DNA of 64,000 bases from Chondrilla cf. caribensis (GCA_964020155.1 OZ026562.1:2954501-3018500), one strand, 5' to 3'. Shown: positions 1-12,659, counted from the stretch's first letter. Notes: generated by a model not told the origin, from the sequence alone. A program made the numbers and translations.

Positions 1-2200
1 TGACATGAAATCAACATTGAGAATAAAAATAATGCTTATTCAAATCTATCATAAATGTTGAATAGATGATAATGAGTAAACTCAAATATACAATCGCGAA
101 TCATGAAATTCATGACAATATCACTAGCCAGTTTACTTCAGATTGGATGCCAAAAAAACAAGTTGATCAACAGAGTGTGGTTTCAGTGCATTCCGCCCGT
201 CTGTGACAACTTTACCTCCAGTACTGAATACCCTTTCCGAAGGTACACTGGTTGCACAAATACACAAATAACGCCGGGCTAGCCTAGCCAACAGTGGGAG
301 TTCCTTCTGTTGCACTTTCCACCACTGTAAAGGACACGAGTCCAAATCTGCCTTTGGAGAAAGGGAGTACTTTTGAATTTCAAGTGAAACCAACTCTGGG
401 TTTGATAACACCTTGCTCGACGAATTATCAGGTTCAGACTCAGAGGTCTCCAGGATCTTTTTCAAGAGGCTCTTCTTTGGAGGAGGGCAATCTGGTTGAT
501 TGTTTTGCTGTGAAGGCAGTGGCTTTTCCTCCAAGGATGAGAGCATTTCATCTTCTACTGATCTAGCAATGTTGGAAGTAGCATCCAGGCGCTTGAAATG
601 CGGATCAAGAAAGCTGCAAACATCCAATATCTTCAGTATTTCAGGACTGGTATACCTGGATTGCAAATCTGCTTGAATTGCTCGCTTCATTTGTGCAGTT
701 AGTGAGCAGTCACTTTCCTTTTCTGCTAAAATTTCTTTGGTGATGCGATCTAGGAGGGGCCGGATAACTGATACAGTTACATTCTTTTCTGCTGACAGGG
801 CATCTGTAAGTTCTCCCAGTGGACTTAACGTAGCTACAATAGCCTCCATGACATCAAAGTCCTGCCATGAAGGTATTAAGTGTGAGGCTTTACGGTCACT
901 TGCTAGCACGATTCGAATGGCTTCTTGTTGCTCAATAATACGTTTAAGCATGTCTAGGGTTGACCCCCACCGTGTTGGGCAGTCTGCCTTAAGCTTGTGT
1001 GAAGGAAGTTGTTTCTCATGCTGAGCAGTGGCTAGGTCTCTCTTTTTCTTCCAACTCTGAGAGAATTTCGCAACAATTTGATGACACACTCTTAACACCC
1101 TAGTGATTCTGCTGTCATCACAAGCTTTTCGTACTGCCAAATCCAAGTTATGCCCAAAGCAACTGAGCCGAGACAGATTAAGCAGACTGCAGGCTCGCTT
1201 CATGTTTGATGCAGAGTCAGTCGTTATAGCAACTAACTTTGAGATGTCTAGATTCCAATCACTAAGTATTTCAATAATGGCGTCCTTCACATTCTCACCA
1301 GTATGGTCATCCAAAATGAGGGCAGTGCTCAGGCACTTGCTACAGAGCTGCCAGGAGTTGTCAATGAAATGTACAGTGAATGTTATAAATGGATCGTTTG
1401 AGCCGGATGTCCACAAATCTGTTGTCGCAGAATAGTCAACCAGCGAGTCCAACTCAGCCAGCAATCGCTCTCGCACTTCAATGTACAGTGATGGAATTGC
1501 TGTACGGCTAAAATAGCTTCTGCCTGGCAAATCATATCTGGGATTCAGGGCATCAATCATTTTTTGAAATCCCAGCAACTCAACTGAATACATTGGCCTC
1601 ATATCCTTTGCCAAATAGTAAGTGATAGCCTTTGTGATTTCTTTGTGCTCCTTAGAACTTCGTGGCAGCTTAGTGCACTGTTTAAACGCTTCTTCAATTG
1701 TCTTGGACGCTGGAGAACTCTTCTTTTTGGCTTTAGGGGGCCTTACTGCTTCGTATTCTCGTGGATGGTGCTTCTTTAGGTGACTGTACAGGTTGCTAGT
1801 ACTTGAATGCTTGGTTTTTACCTTCATACGACAATTACCGATCCTGCATACGGGTGTATTCGCGTCTTTTATCACGTGGCCGTCCGTTTCTAGACCGAAA
1901 AAACGCCAAACGCTAGCTTTGGCATTAGGCTTGGAGGTAAGTAGATGGCTCGAATCCCCAGATGGTACGTCTTCGGATGTAAGTTCCTTATCTGATTCGC
2001 TCTCGTCGCTAGTGCTTGCAGTCTCCATGTTTTCCACTTCGACACGTGCACGTGGTAAGCTCTGAGCATGCGCAAATCATCACAACAGGAAATAAGGCGA
2101 TTTTTTAGATATTATCGTTATGATCGAAGGGTTAAAATAAATATATCGAGTCGTCCTCCTAACGCGATATAAATGAAATATCGTTTTATCGCCCAACACT
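1..2200 (-). mobile_element. hAT-superfamily DNA transposon, left end outside window
   Basis: The transposase gene on the minus strand is followed on its 5' side by a terminal sequence around 2164-2200. Read on the minus strand this terminus begins with AGTGTTGGGCGATAAAACGA, the style of terminus (AGTGTTGGGCG) seen in many animal hAT elements. The matching opposite terminus should lie left of position 133; I do not see it, so the element probably runs off the window. Because its other end is missing I cannot check the 8-bp target-site duplication expected for hAT insertions. Confidence 0.75.
133..2037 (-). CDS. hAT transposase with BED zinc finger (ZBED-like)
   Basis: A single uninterrupted 634-residue ORF. 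Residues about 42-95 form a BED-type zinc finger, with two cysteines (CRIGNC) followed by two histidines (HLKKHHP). The middle is the RNase H-like hAT catalytic region: a DLWTS block carrying the first acidic residue, an AITTDSASNM block carrying the second, and CFGHNLDLAV. The C-terminus holds the hATC dimerisation domain, with WWKVQQKELPLLARLARRYL and then PSERVFSTGG. All expected blocks are present without stops, so the protein could be active or only recently silenced. ZBED-type domesticated host genes are an alternative, but the transposon terminus just upstream favours a mobile element. Confidence 0.85.
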   Translation of the reverse strand: MENMETASTSDESESDKELTSEDVPSGDSSHLLTSKPNAKASVWRFFGLETDGHVIKDANTPVCRIGNCRMKVKTKHSSTSNLYSHLKKHHPREYEAVRPPKAKKKSSPASKTIEEAFKQCTKLPRSSKEHKEITKAITYYLAKDMRPMYSVELLGFQKMIDALNPRYDLPGRSYFSRTAIPSLYIEVRERLLAELDSLVDYSATTDLWTSGSNDPFITFTVHFIDNSWQLCSKCLSTALILDDHTGENVKDAIIEILSDWNLDISKLVAITTDSASNMKRACSLLNLSRLSCFGHNLDLAVRKACDDSRITRVLRVCHQIVAKFSQSWKKKRDLATAQHEKQLPSHKLKADCPTRWGSTLDMLKRIIEQQEAIRIVLASDRKASHLIPSWQDFDVMEAIVATLSPLGELTDALSAEKNVTVSVIRPLLDRITKEILAEKESDCSLTAQMKRAIQADLQSRYTSPEILKILDVCSFLDPHFKRLDATSNIARSVEDEMLSSLEEKPLPSQQNNQPDCPPPKKSLLKKILETSESEPDNSSSKVLSNPELVSLEIQKYSLSPKADLDSCPLQWWKVQQKELPLLARLARRYLCICATSVPSERVFSTGGKVVTDGRNALKPHSVDQLVFLASNLK

Positions 2201-2823
2201 ATGTACAGGTACATGTACTGACAATTTTCCTGAATTCACAAAATTACCAGTGGAAATAATGTAATATGTAATATGTAACAGTTAAAGGTTGTAGTGGCTA
2301 CACAGATACTTGATTGTTTATGAAGGTGAAGCCCAAGTGAACAATCACCTATGTAAGTGTATGTATCTGCTACCAAACTAGCAGAGGTACATACTTTAGT
2401 TGTGATGTTTCCGTACAAAATTATAATAATTATATACTAAATCTCATGCGGCATTGTTATTATAACTGAACAATGAGTTGCTAGCTAATTATTGACAAAT
2501 TGAAATACAATTACACATACAAATAGCATAAAGATAGAAGTTTCATTGGAACCCAACCCGCTCGGAGAGAAAGGAGAAAAGAGAAAAACCAGCAACTGCG
2601 GGACTTGAACCCAGGGTGACTGACTGTAGCCGCCATAACCACTGAGCCACAAAGCCACCACAGCAACCAATGAAACTTCTGTCATTATCACACACCTGCT
2701 TACATAATATAATCATCTAATTAAAAAAATTGGATGAAGTGATTACACCAACTAAACTAGATGTTGAAATGACAATAATTAACATAATTAGTAAAAATTA
2801 TATCAAAATTCATCACAACTTAC
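2201..2823. other. Spacer between the hAT terminus and the last recognisable RCL1 exon
   Basis: This 620-bp stretch should carry the end of RCL1 but I find no reading frame resembling the conserved RCL1 C-terminus on the minus strand. It holds the tRNA-like inverted-repeat element described separately and otherwise AT-rich sequence. The block around 2449-2490 recurs in inverted orientation near 58830-58866 (GCATTGTTATTATA, then TGAACAATGAGTTGCTAG), so part of it is a dispersed repeat. Confidence 0.5.
2528..2688 (-). repeat. tRNA-like sequence enclosed in an inverted repeat (SINE/MITE-like)
   Basis: Read on the minus strand, about 2587-2660 resembles a tRNA: TGGCTCAGTGGTTA fits a polymerase III A box, and GGTTCAAGTCC fits a B box/T-loop. 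It is followed by a pyrimidine-rich stretch, as in tRNA-derived SINEs. Unusually the whole unit sits between inverted arms at 2528-2549 and 2667-2688, of which 14 bp (AGAAGTTTCATTGG and its complement) match perfectly and the full 22 bp match at about 18 positions. I could not fold a convincing acceptor stem, so I do not call a functional tRNA. Confidence 0.55.
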
Positions 2824-5800
2824 GTATACTCAGTAAGTTCTCCAAGCTGAACTTTAGAGACATCTCTCTGACCCAGAGCCATAAAAAGTAACACCAAACA
2901 CTGATTCAGTGAAGCGGCACACCCACCCTGGAAAGGTCCATGCAACAAATGTACTATATGAAAATGAATACACTAAACAAACAACAGTACAGACTTTTAG
3001 TACTTCTTCCAATAAGAGCTGAGCGGTTTTACAGCCAATATCTTCAGGTAAGGACAAGCTGTCCAGAACTGATTCCATAGTACACATTTCAGCTGCATGT
3101 GTGACACCAGTAGTACTCTCACACACCAGTAGAATACCATAACCACAGGACCTGCATAAACGTTCACAAAAGAATCAATAATAATATTAACACATATACA
3201 GCTTAGGAGGACATGCATAAGATACATACATAACTCTTGTGAGGACACACATACAATATATACAGAATATGGGGGACACAATACAGAATGTGAAGGGTTG
3301 CCTACTGTTCAGAGACGCATACCATTGACGAGGCTATGGCCCCAATTCCAGAAACTCTAAGCTTGAAGATCTTCTCTGGTACCCTCTCCAGTCACCACCA
3401 AGGAATGATAGAGGGAGAGGCAGAGGAAGTCGAGAGAAAAACTCCAGCAATTGTAGAACAGGGTAGCTAGCCATCAAACTAACAATCCCGACATAATGTG
3501 TATTAGTGTTGCTTGCATTTGTTATTTTTGATTATTATTATCAGATTGCTGTACCATGCCGTCATTGGGTACATTGAAAAGTAGCAATGAGACTAAAGGT
3601 CACCCCAGTAGAAATAAAATACATGAACATGAACATGGCACTTGTGAGGACACACATACAATACTACATAACCAATAAAATGATCTCGTTACATGGCACA
3701 TACCTTCCTTCCTTATTGCTATGATCTGTGTAGATGTAAACATCTGGAAGAAAGTTGTTCAGAACATGTCTTGCTCCATGTATGACTTGGCTACTAACTG
3801 TTGATGCTACTTTGGCAGTATAGCTAAAATACAGTCAAAGACTATTACAAGTCACCAGACAACATACCTAAACAGAGGTGTATGCATGTACGTATCATAG
3901 CTATCAATTGGAAATTTATTCATCAATGATGAATTGTTGGGATACACTAGTCCTCTGACTTTCTTAATTTTTCCTGGGTCAGTGAACAATATTGGGTTAG
4001 TACACTTGACTACAGAACACGAGAAAACCACCTCTCCTCCACCACTAGGTGGTAATCCTCTTCTTATTATCTGTAAGATACAAAGACCTGACAAGATGGA
4101 CTGAAATCTGCAATTACAAGTAGTCATTTTACCTTCAAAGAAAATACACAATTCGGCATAATCTTCTTCAATAGAGGAAGTGTACATATACGATAATAGT
4201 CAACCTGGTAGGAATGGAGAAGAACACTAGTAAACAGCAAATCACAGCAAAGTACAATAGACAGCATATTGTCCAAAGTCCTCCCTCACAGAAGCATCGT
4301 CTAGTCCATTGGTGACACCCTTAAAGGTAATTGATATTGGTTTCTTAGCAAAAGGTGCAAGCATCATGAGTGGTTCCAGATAGTATCCAATAGACCGTTG
4401 AAGACTACACTGATGCTCTATAGATCCCCCTTCCAGAATACCTGGGTTATAATATAGCTTTGTCCCTACAGACATACACAAACAAGATTGTTACACAAAT
4501 ATAACATTTATAGGCATTAATAAGAGAACAACTAGTGAATTATTAGCAATGCTATCATCAACAATACATACTACTACGATGTCGTTCAGCAACTCATTGA
4601 GATGATGGGTTCACTGAGGTTGAATGTATATACTGTATAGCTAAATGAATGCTTTCCCAACATACATGTTATAGTTGTATACTGGGTGTAGTTGATTATT
4701 GACAATTAATACTATGTATATTGGCATTGTCCAATACAACATATTATGTATCACGATTGGTGAATCAGATATTGATTTTGACACTTAAGATCAAAGGGAA
4801 TGGCTGGAGTACATTCGCGATGTACTGGGGTACAACAATGACCTTATCAGTGATGTGCCTCAGTTTTTGAGTGAAAAATTGCCGTAACCATTGCTTCGTT
4901 CATTCAGTATATATCCTGAGGCTCGTTGGTTCGGCAAGTTTTCTCATTCATTCAGTAGAAATCCTATAGCTTAGGTTTAGGTCTATAGGTTTGGTAAGTT
5001 TCTCTTTCGTTCGGTAAGTATTCTGACGCTCAGCGGCTTGGGAAATACAGGTAGCCTCGAAGCCATTTGAGAGTTGCATGTACTCTTCCAGTGTATGAAT
5101 GGGTTGATAGCGACCGCTAGCTGTTAAGGAAAATCATCTTCTTCAAAGTTGCAAACAAAATCCATCTCAGCTACTTGCAATCACACTATTGAACGGGATA
5201 CATAATAGTTGTACTCCTCCTTTGGTCGGTACATGGGAGTGTACTGAGTGGTTATCAGTTGATTAACCGGGGGGGCAGCAATTATTAAGTACGTAATAGA
5301 AATGTGTTCACTAGTTTCCTGCTGTATTCTCAAGAGATATAACCTAACAATGAAACCTGTTTAGTGACTTGTGCTGTATCACTGTCTTGTGTTACATGAC
5401 TTAAATATGTATGCACAGTTTTTCCTTTGATCCAACCCTCGACCAGGATACAAGTTCTAATTATATCAAAATGGAAAGTCTATCTAGCTTGTAGAAAATT
5501 TAATACCTGTTTCATTCACTTCAATAATGGAACCATTGGTCAACTTGTCAACTAGCCAGATGAAGTCAGCTTCATACTCTGTAGCAGGGGACACCACAGA
5601 TATAGGTTGCAGGTAAACACAGGTTGAAATTGGTTAAACAAATAAGCATAGTTTCAAAGGAAATTAGGTAAATTCAGGTACAAGTGAACATAGTGGAACA
5701 TGATGAACAGTGGTACATGGGTTTAGATGAAAAATGGAATGGCAAGAGATTATGAATTGAAGTACAGGCATGTGCACAGGTCAACACAGGCTAACAGCAA

Positions 5801-8635
5801 ACAACAAAGTAAGGTAGAAAGTAATTAATTCTGTTTTGAAACAATCGTGGCCACCTGCAGCCCTGGAAACTCAAATTACTTGGTTTGTTGCATTTCATAG
5901 TAGACAGATAACGTCTAGGTTTGTTGAAGGATATAACTGTCGGAAGAGTCTTGCTTGTAGCTTTTTCCATAGATATAAAACTTTAAAGGTACAGCGATAG
6001 TTAAAACATGCGATAATTTAAAATCATGATGATCGCAAAAAGGTGTGTGGATATAAAATTAGGTGTTTATAAAATTAGGCTTATTGACATTGCCAACGGC
6101 TGCCATTTTGCGATCACTGAAAACATAGATACAGACACTTTTTTCAAAGTGAATACAATATAGGCTGTCACAGCAAGATCCATCAGTTTTGCAAGTTCAG
6201 TGAGTAGAACATACCAGTCCATCAACCTCTGGACTAATACAACTTGTGTCAGCACAGTACATTGATACATAATGGAATGTTCTGAATATTTACATATGTT
6301 CAAGATCCAATAGTGTCCCACAGGAAGCCAGTTGTATGTGAATACAGTGAAACACGGCTAGCCTGGAAAACAAAACTAAACAAGAGCAAACAAATCCTAC
6401 AAACAAAGGTGAACGAGAATGAACTTAGGCAATTGCAGTTTGTACAGAACCCAGGTGAACACATGCAAACACAGGTGAACAGAGTAGGACACAGGATAAC
6501 ACAGTTAGTAGATAACTGAGATGAACACAGGCCAATGAAAACATTAATAATGAACACAAGTAGACACAGCCCATCATAATTGGGGAAGGTACAAAGCCAG
6601 GTGAACACAGGAAAAACAGAATAGAACCCAGTTGAACACTGGAAAACGTTAACAGAGATCGTTAACCCATGACTTGGGTACAGGTACATACGAGTAAAAC
6701 AGATGAACACAAACAAACACACTCACTAAAAAGCATGTGCAAATGCTGTCAACACATATACTGTATAATTTTAGTAGGTAACTGAGAGAAACACAGCTAA
6801 TAAAAAGTTAACATTGGTGAACACAAATTAACACAGTTAGTAAAGAACACATGCCAATGAGATGGGAAGCTGAAATTAGGGCCATTACGTACTACATAAA
6901 AAGGCTACTAGGAATGAGAAAATGAGGTTGTTGAACAAAGTGATGGCATGGGTAAATGCGGGGGTAGGATGGATGGGAGGGGGAGGGGTTATGGAGTGTG
7001 TGGGGTGAGTGGTCAGGGTTCGCCAGGAGAACTTTAGAGATGTGTCACTTAGTCAGGTGTGAGATGTTAGAGGCATGTGTATGGAGGAAGCTTCAGGAAC
7101 AGTGGAGAAAGGGATGCAGCAGATCACAGGAGTTGAGATACTGGGGAGTTTTAGTGGGGGATGCAGCTTTTTTGAAGTGGCAGATGTGGGTTTCTGGTAG
7201 TAAAACAAAGATCAGAGGAGGTTAATAAGTGAATTGAGATGTGGATGTGCAAAGATGCAAGTGGAAACAGGGAAATGAAAAGGAGTAGCATGGTGGGATA
7301 GAATCTGCGCACTATACAAGGAGAATATTGGAGACTATAGGCATTTTCTCACAATATGTGATGCTCAATAGATGAGCAGCTTGTTGTAAAGCAGCTACTT
7401 GATGGAAAGGATGAATAATTTGAATTATACGACATGATGAAAGATTGCATAAGAAGATGATTGCTAGAATTGTTATGAGCATGTAGAACAGAAGGGACAA
7501 ATTAATGCGAATTACTACAGTGATTGTTGTGTTTGATCAATTGGAATCCCCTGCTATAACACAATAATAATAAGGATATACCATTATATATTATTAAGAT
7601 ACAAGAAACCAATCATACGTGCAGAATCCCTGCAGCCCTAGCCTGTGTACAGGGTAAAACAGGGTAACTTGGAACGCTTTTTGACACCTATCAACAGCTC
7701 CACTGCTTGCACTGGATTTGCATGAAAGTTACCATACACCTAAAGTAGATATCCACCCTTCATGACCAGTTCAAAATTTGAATACAGCACCATTCCATCG
7801 GATAGCAGAATCGTTTTTGTAATAACTTGGAACACTCCGAAAACTTGCCATGAAATCATCACAGGAGCTCCAAACGATGACCGGGCATACAATAATGCTT
7901 TAAAAGAACTCATATGGTATTAAAAGACTATACTATACTCTATCATACATATAGCTCAGTTTAAAAAAGCCAAAACACGGGGTACATCTCAGTGTGGAGG
8001 AGGCTGTTCAAGAGCAAATGGAACGGATCCAGTGTTGTCTTTGACTGAGCAACATAACTAGGTCAGTACATGCAAGATGATACCACCCCTGGCATTCATC
8101 AAAAGCCATCCAGTCTGTGTCTTTTTCTTCATTGTCACATTTTTGGCCCTCGTGAATGACTATTTTCGAGATTGTTGTTGAAAACGGGATTGCTGCTATC
8201 CTCAACCAAGAATGGTATTAAAAATAACTAGGTTACTGTTGAAAAAATTCTAAGCCCATGTTTTATCTGCGCTTGTTCACTTTTAGATCGATAACTTCCT
8301 CTGGGATTTGCGAATAGTCGTGAAACTATCAATGTAATTTTATCTCATACTACCATCATGTATGGTAAACTTTAACCAAAAGTAGGTAAATGTTTGGCAG
8401 AATAAGATTAAATACAATGAAAAATGTTCCAAGTTACCCCATGTTCCAAGTTACCCCGCTATAAGGACACATTCTCATAGTGGCTATCCAAGAGCTTACC
8501 GTTGATCCCCGGTTCACTTTGGTCCTCTTTTATTGCTTTAATTCGAACAGCACGTCCGCTCAATGTGGCGAGGACGAGTCTTTGCCGGAAATAATTGCTA
8601 CCAGAGAATTCGAGACAGTCATTCAAGGTCGCCAT
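2824..8635 (-). CDS. RCL1: RNA 3'-terminal phosphate cyclase-like protein, last exon not found
   Basis: RCL1 is a nucleolar protein needed for early pre-rRNA cleavage in small-subunit assembly. Eight exons with consistent phases: 8500-8635, 5507-5578, 4290-4465, 4133-4204, 3946-4070, 3704-3823, 2995-3151 and 2824-2927. Exon 1 encodes GSNYFRQRLVLATLSGR, exon 3 TKLYYNPGILEGG, exon 5 RRGLPPSGGGEVVFSC and TDPGKIKKVRG, exon 6 NNFLPDVYIYTDH, and exon 8 LGQRDVSKVQLGELTEYT. These follow the family in order. Exon 8 ends in a good donor at 2823, but the final exon of about 50 residues is not visible between 133 and 2823; it may lie left of the hAT element or be lost. The first intron is about 2.9 kb and full of repeats. 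The gene is head-to-head with CTH. Confidence 0.88.
4727..5452. repeat. Dispersed unclassified repeat, copy 1 (interrupted)
   Basis: The short block at 4727-4745 (GTCCAATACAACATATTAT) and the longer block at 5296-5452 both match one continuous region at about 58227-58384. Shared landmarks in order are AATAGAAATGTGTT, TTTCCTGC, CTAACAATG, AACCTGT, GTGAC, TGCACAGTTT and CCAGGATAC. This copy looks like the 58-kb copy with extra sequence inserted. I see no coding content or clear termini. Confidence 0.45.
5610..6850. repeat. Degenerate tandem array based on an AGGTGAACACA-like unit
   Basis: Within RCL1 intron 1 the words AGGTGAACAC, GATGAACACA, GTGAACACA and ACACAGG recur many times at irregular spacing, for example at about 6408, 6452, 6471, 6518 and 6598. 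The array looks like an old, diverged minisatellite. Several open frames in it (such as 6300-6722 on the minus strand) are by-products of this simple composition and are not genes. Confidence 0.5.
7660..8457. mobile_element. Degenerate DNA transposon with CAGGGTAACTTGGAAC-type ends
   Basis: The sequence CAGGGTAACTTGGAAC at 7660-7675 has its inverted counterpart GTTCCAAGTTACCC at 8426-8440, which is then repeated in tandem at 8443-8457. Together they bound about 800 bp in RCL1 intron 1. A degenerate PHD-finger-like reading frame lies inside. I infer a decayed DNA transposon; the tandem duplication of the right end may mean two nested or abutting copies. Confidence 0.5.
8008..8205 (-). pseudogene. 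PHD-finger-like fragment inside the transposon
   Basis: The 65-residue frame contains DWMAFDECQGWYHLACTDLV and then QHWIRSICS. This is the second half of a PHD zinc finger (W-x-x-C-D-x-C-x-x-W-Y-H-x-x-C), with the first of those cysteines replaced by phenylalanine. No further domain is recognisable in the frame. It is best read as a relic of a transposon-carried PHD domain, with an exon of a host gene as the weaker alternative. Confidence 0.4.
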
Positions 8636-8664
8636 ATTGATCTGTGATTGTGCAATATCAAGTC
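8636..8664. promoter_or_regulatory. 29-bp spacer between divergent RCL1 and CTH start codons
   Basis: The RCL1 start codon occupies 8633-8635 on the minus strand and the CTH start codon 8665-8667 on the plus strand. Only 29 bp separate them, so at least one gene must begin transcription inside the other's first coding exon, or both have almost no 5' leader. I see no TATA box in the spacer. A shared bidirectional core promoter is inferred. Confidence 0.55.
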
Positions 8665-11370
8665 ATGGCTACCTTCCCACATTTCGGTACGGATGCAATT
8701 CACGCTGGTCAAGACCACAACCAATGGAAAAGCAAGTCTGTGATTCCAGGGATATTTTTGAGTACTACTTATCAGCAAGATACACCGGGAAAACCAGTGA
8801 GATCTGTGTGACCATTTGTAGACTGGTACATTGTACCTTATAGACTGTACTTTGTCCCGTTGGTCGGAAAATCGAGACCAAGTTCTAAAAAGATGAAAGA
8901 AAAATATAGCTTGATATAAACTATCAAATCATCTGACGCGGTTTTTTGATGATTTGCATGACTATACTGGCTAAACCTTCGCCATTTTTGTAGACCCCGT
9001 ATGAGTACACTCGTGCAGGCAATCCAACCAGAACAGTGGTTGAAACTTGCATAGCTACTCTGGAAAATGCCAAGCATGGTATGCTGTGGTCATAGTGTTG
9101 TTTAAGAGCGGACTGAGAAGATGATCTTACTTGTCATTGTGTGTGCTTAATAGGATTTGTAGCTTCATCAGGTTTGGCAGCTACGTCCATGGTATTACAG
9201 ATGTTGTCATCAGGAGACCATATTGTCAGTGTTAATGACGTCTATGGAGGTAAGGTTCTTCCTTATTCCAATGTTTTACCTGTATCAAGTGCAACACACT
9301 CATTAAAACCCCTCGTTAACTTTTTGCATTCTATATGTATGTACGTATTTGACAAACATATATCACTTGCACAGGCTTATGTGCAACAAAACCTTCCCCA
9401 ACCATGTATATATTTATAGGTACTAATCGTTTTTTCCGGAAAATATTGTCTCAATGCAACATTGACTGTACTTTTGTTGATGCTACAAAACCTGAAAATG
9501 TCCAGGAAGCTATGAAGGGAAACACCAAGGTACAATGTATTCTGATACGAATATCGTCATCCTACACACTGTCTACCTGTATTTGTACAAAGGTTGTTTG
9601 GATTGAATCATGTACTAACCCTACGCTTCAAGTTATTGATGTGAAGGCAGTTGCTGATATGGTGCATAAACAAAAGGTATGATATGAGTACCTAGTAGCC
9701 GTTGAGTTTCTAAAAATTGAAACAATTTACCAATCTACTACAATTGAATTATTGTAGGATACTATCCTTGTTGTGGACAATACTTTCATGACGCCATACT
9801 TTCTGGTGAGATGACAGAAATTACAGGATAATTCATAACCTGTTATCGTATCACTGACTAAATTTATCCTTTGAAGCGTCCTCTTGATATCGGAGCTGAT
9901 GTGGTCCTACACTCAGTTACGAAATATCTCAATGGTATGTAATATCACCTTCACATGAAATATTGCAGTGTGATTTTAGATTCAACTGTGATTCAAATGT
10001 CTACTTCAGGCCATACTGATGTATTGATGGGAGCTTTATGCACTAATAATGAAGAAATTGCCAAGAAGTTGAATTTTTTTCAGCTAGGTTTGCAGCTTGT
10101 GTGTGCATTTAATTAGTAATTCTCCAACTTGTGTTCATTTCATAGCTGTTGGAGCCGTGCCAAGTCCTTTCGATTGCTATCTTGTCAATCGCGGTATAAA
10201 AACTCTTCATCTCAGGATGAGACAACATGAGAAAAATGCAATGGAAGTAACAAAGTTTTTGGATGGTTCTCCACATGTTGAGAAAGTAATCTACCCAGGT
10301 TAGTCAATATACATACATACATATGTACGTAGGTAGCTTCCACTCAGTGGAGGTTCCAAAGTGCATGTGTGACTTAAATTGTCTGCTTTGGACAACCATC
10401 AAGGTTTTAGAACTCGTATTAACATTTTTTTCAGTGTTCTATGTATGAGGATTTCTTCCTTGAGAAATATGTCTTTAGAAAAAAGAAAATTGACTTTTAA
10501 ATACTCTCATAAAAGGTTCACATACAAAAAATATTTTAATAAGAACTATTGTACTTACATCCAAATTGTATTGATGGGTATCTTACAATACTGAATGAAT
10601 ACTTGAGCTGACTAGTCTACTTTGTCCTCATATTATACTGACTTGCACACATCCAGCACACACGTACGTGTTCAGATACCAACATGCTTGCCAAGCTGTG
10701 TACTGTGATGTATCCGTGCAGGACATCCATCTCATCCACAACATGAGCTTGCTAAGCGTCAGTGTAAAGGCTTTGGAGGGATGGTGTCATTTTTGATCAA
10801 AGGTGATCTGTCAACTGCAACAGCATTTACAAAGAAAATCAAGGTATAATTGAATGTTTGTGTAACTGAATTTGCAGTAAAATATGCTAAGCTTATCTGT
10901 GCTGAGTAGATAGTAGTGTGTGTATTATATAGGTATGTATAATGCGTGTTGAACAGTTGGTGAGTATGTACCAGTCATGTGTGTGTTTTTATTCCTTTAC
11001 TCCACCAGATATTTCTCCTAGCTGAGAGTTTGGGAGGATATGAAAGCCTAGCTGAGATTCCGTAAGTGGATATTTGTAGTGTTTGGTACACTTATCTGAC
11101 ACCATGGAACGTCTATTACTGCATGTGGCATAATCATGTTCCTTTATTGGGAAGATCTGTCATGACACATGCATCTGTGTCAGCTGAAGAAAGAGCTCAA
11201 CTTGGCATCAAGGATACCTTGGTAATGATACTTGATCTCACTGATTAATGGAGTATTAGTACTTATCTTTATTCCATACCTCACAGATTCGCTTGTCTGT
11301 TGGTTTGGAAGATGTCGAGGACCTTATTGAAGATCTGCGTCAAGCTCTTGATGCTGCATGCACTGCTTGA
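8665..11370 (+). CDS. CTH: Cystathionine gamma-lyase
   Basis: A PLP-dependent cytosolic enzyme of transsulfuration; it cleaves cystathionine to cysteine, 2-oxobutyrate and ammonia, and can make H2S. Thirteen exons join in frame to 389 aa, the usual size: 8665-8796, 8994-9078, 9154-9249, 9420-9529, 9593-9676, 9758-9805, 9877-9934, 10010-10087, 10146-10298, 10722-10843, 11009-11061, 11155-11221 and 11287-11370. Visible family blocks are YEYTRAGNPTR, ASSGLAAT, DVYGGTNRFF, VVDNTFMTPYF, the PLP-lysine motif HSVTKYLNGHTD, GAVPSPFDCYLVNRGIKTLHLRM, ESLGGYESLAEIPSVMTHA and IRLSVGLEDVEDLIEDL. The lyase/synthase distinction rests on closer overall resemblance to animal CTH. Confidence 0.93.
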
Positions 11371-12605
<1,235 letters not shown>

Positions 12606-12659
12606 GCAAAATTCATTATATATATATATACATTATATATTATATATACATACATAATA

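Noticed and set aside
2587..2660. Functional tRNA gene on the minus strand
   Set aside because: A- and B-box-like words are present but I could not pair a 7-bp acceptor stem, and the unit looks like a SINE.
6300..6722. 140-residue minus-strand frame in RCL1 intron 1
   Set aside because: It overlies the degenerate AGGTGAACAC array and has only low-complexity Cys/Phe/Ser-rich content.
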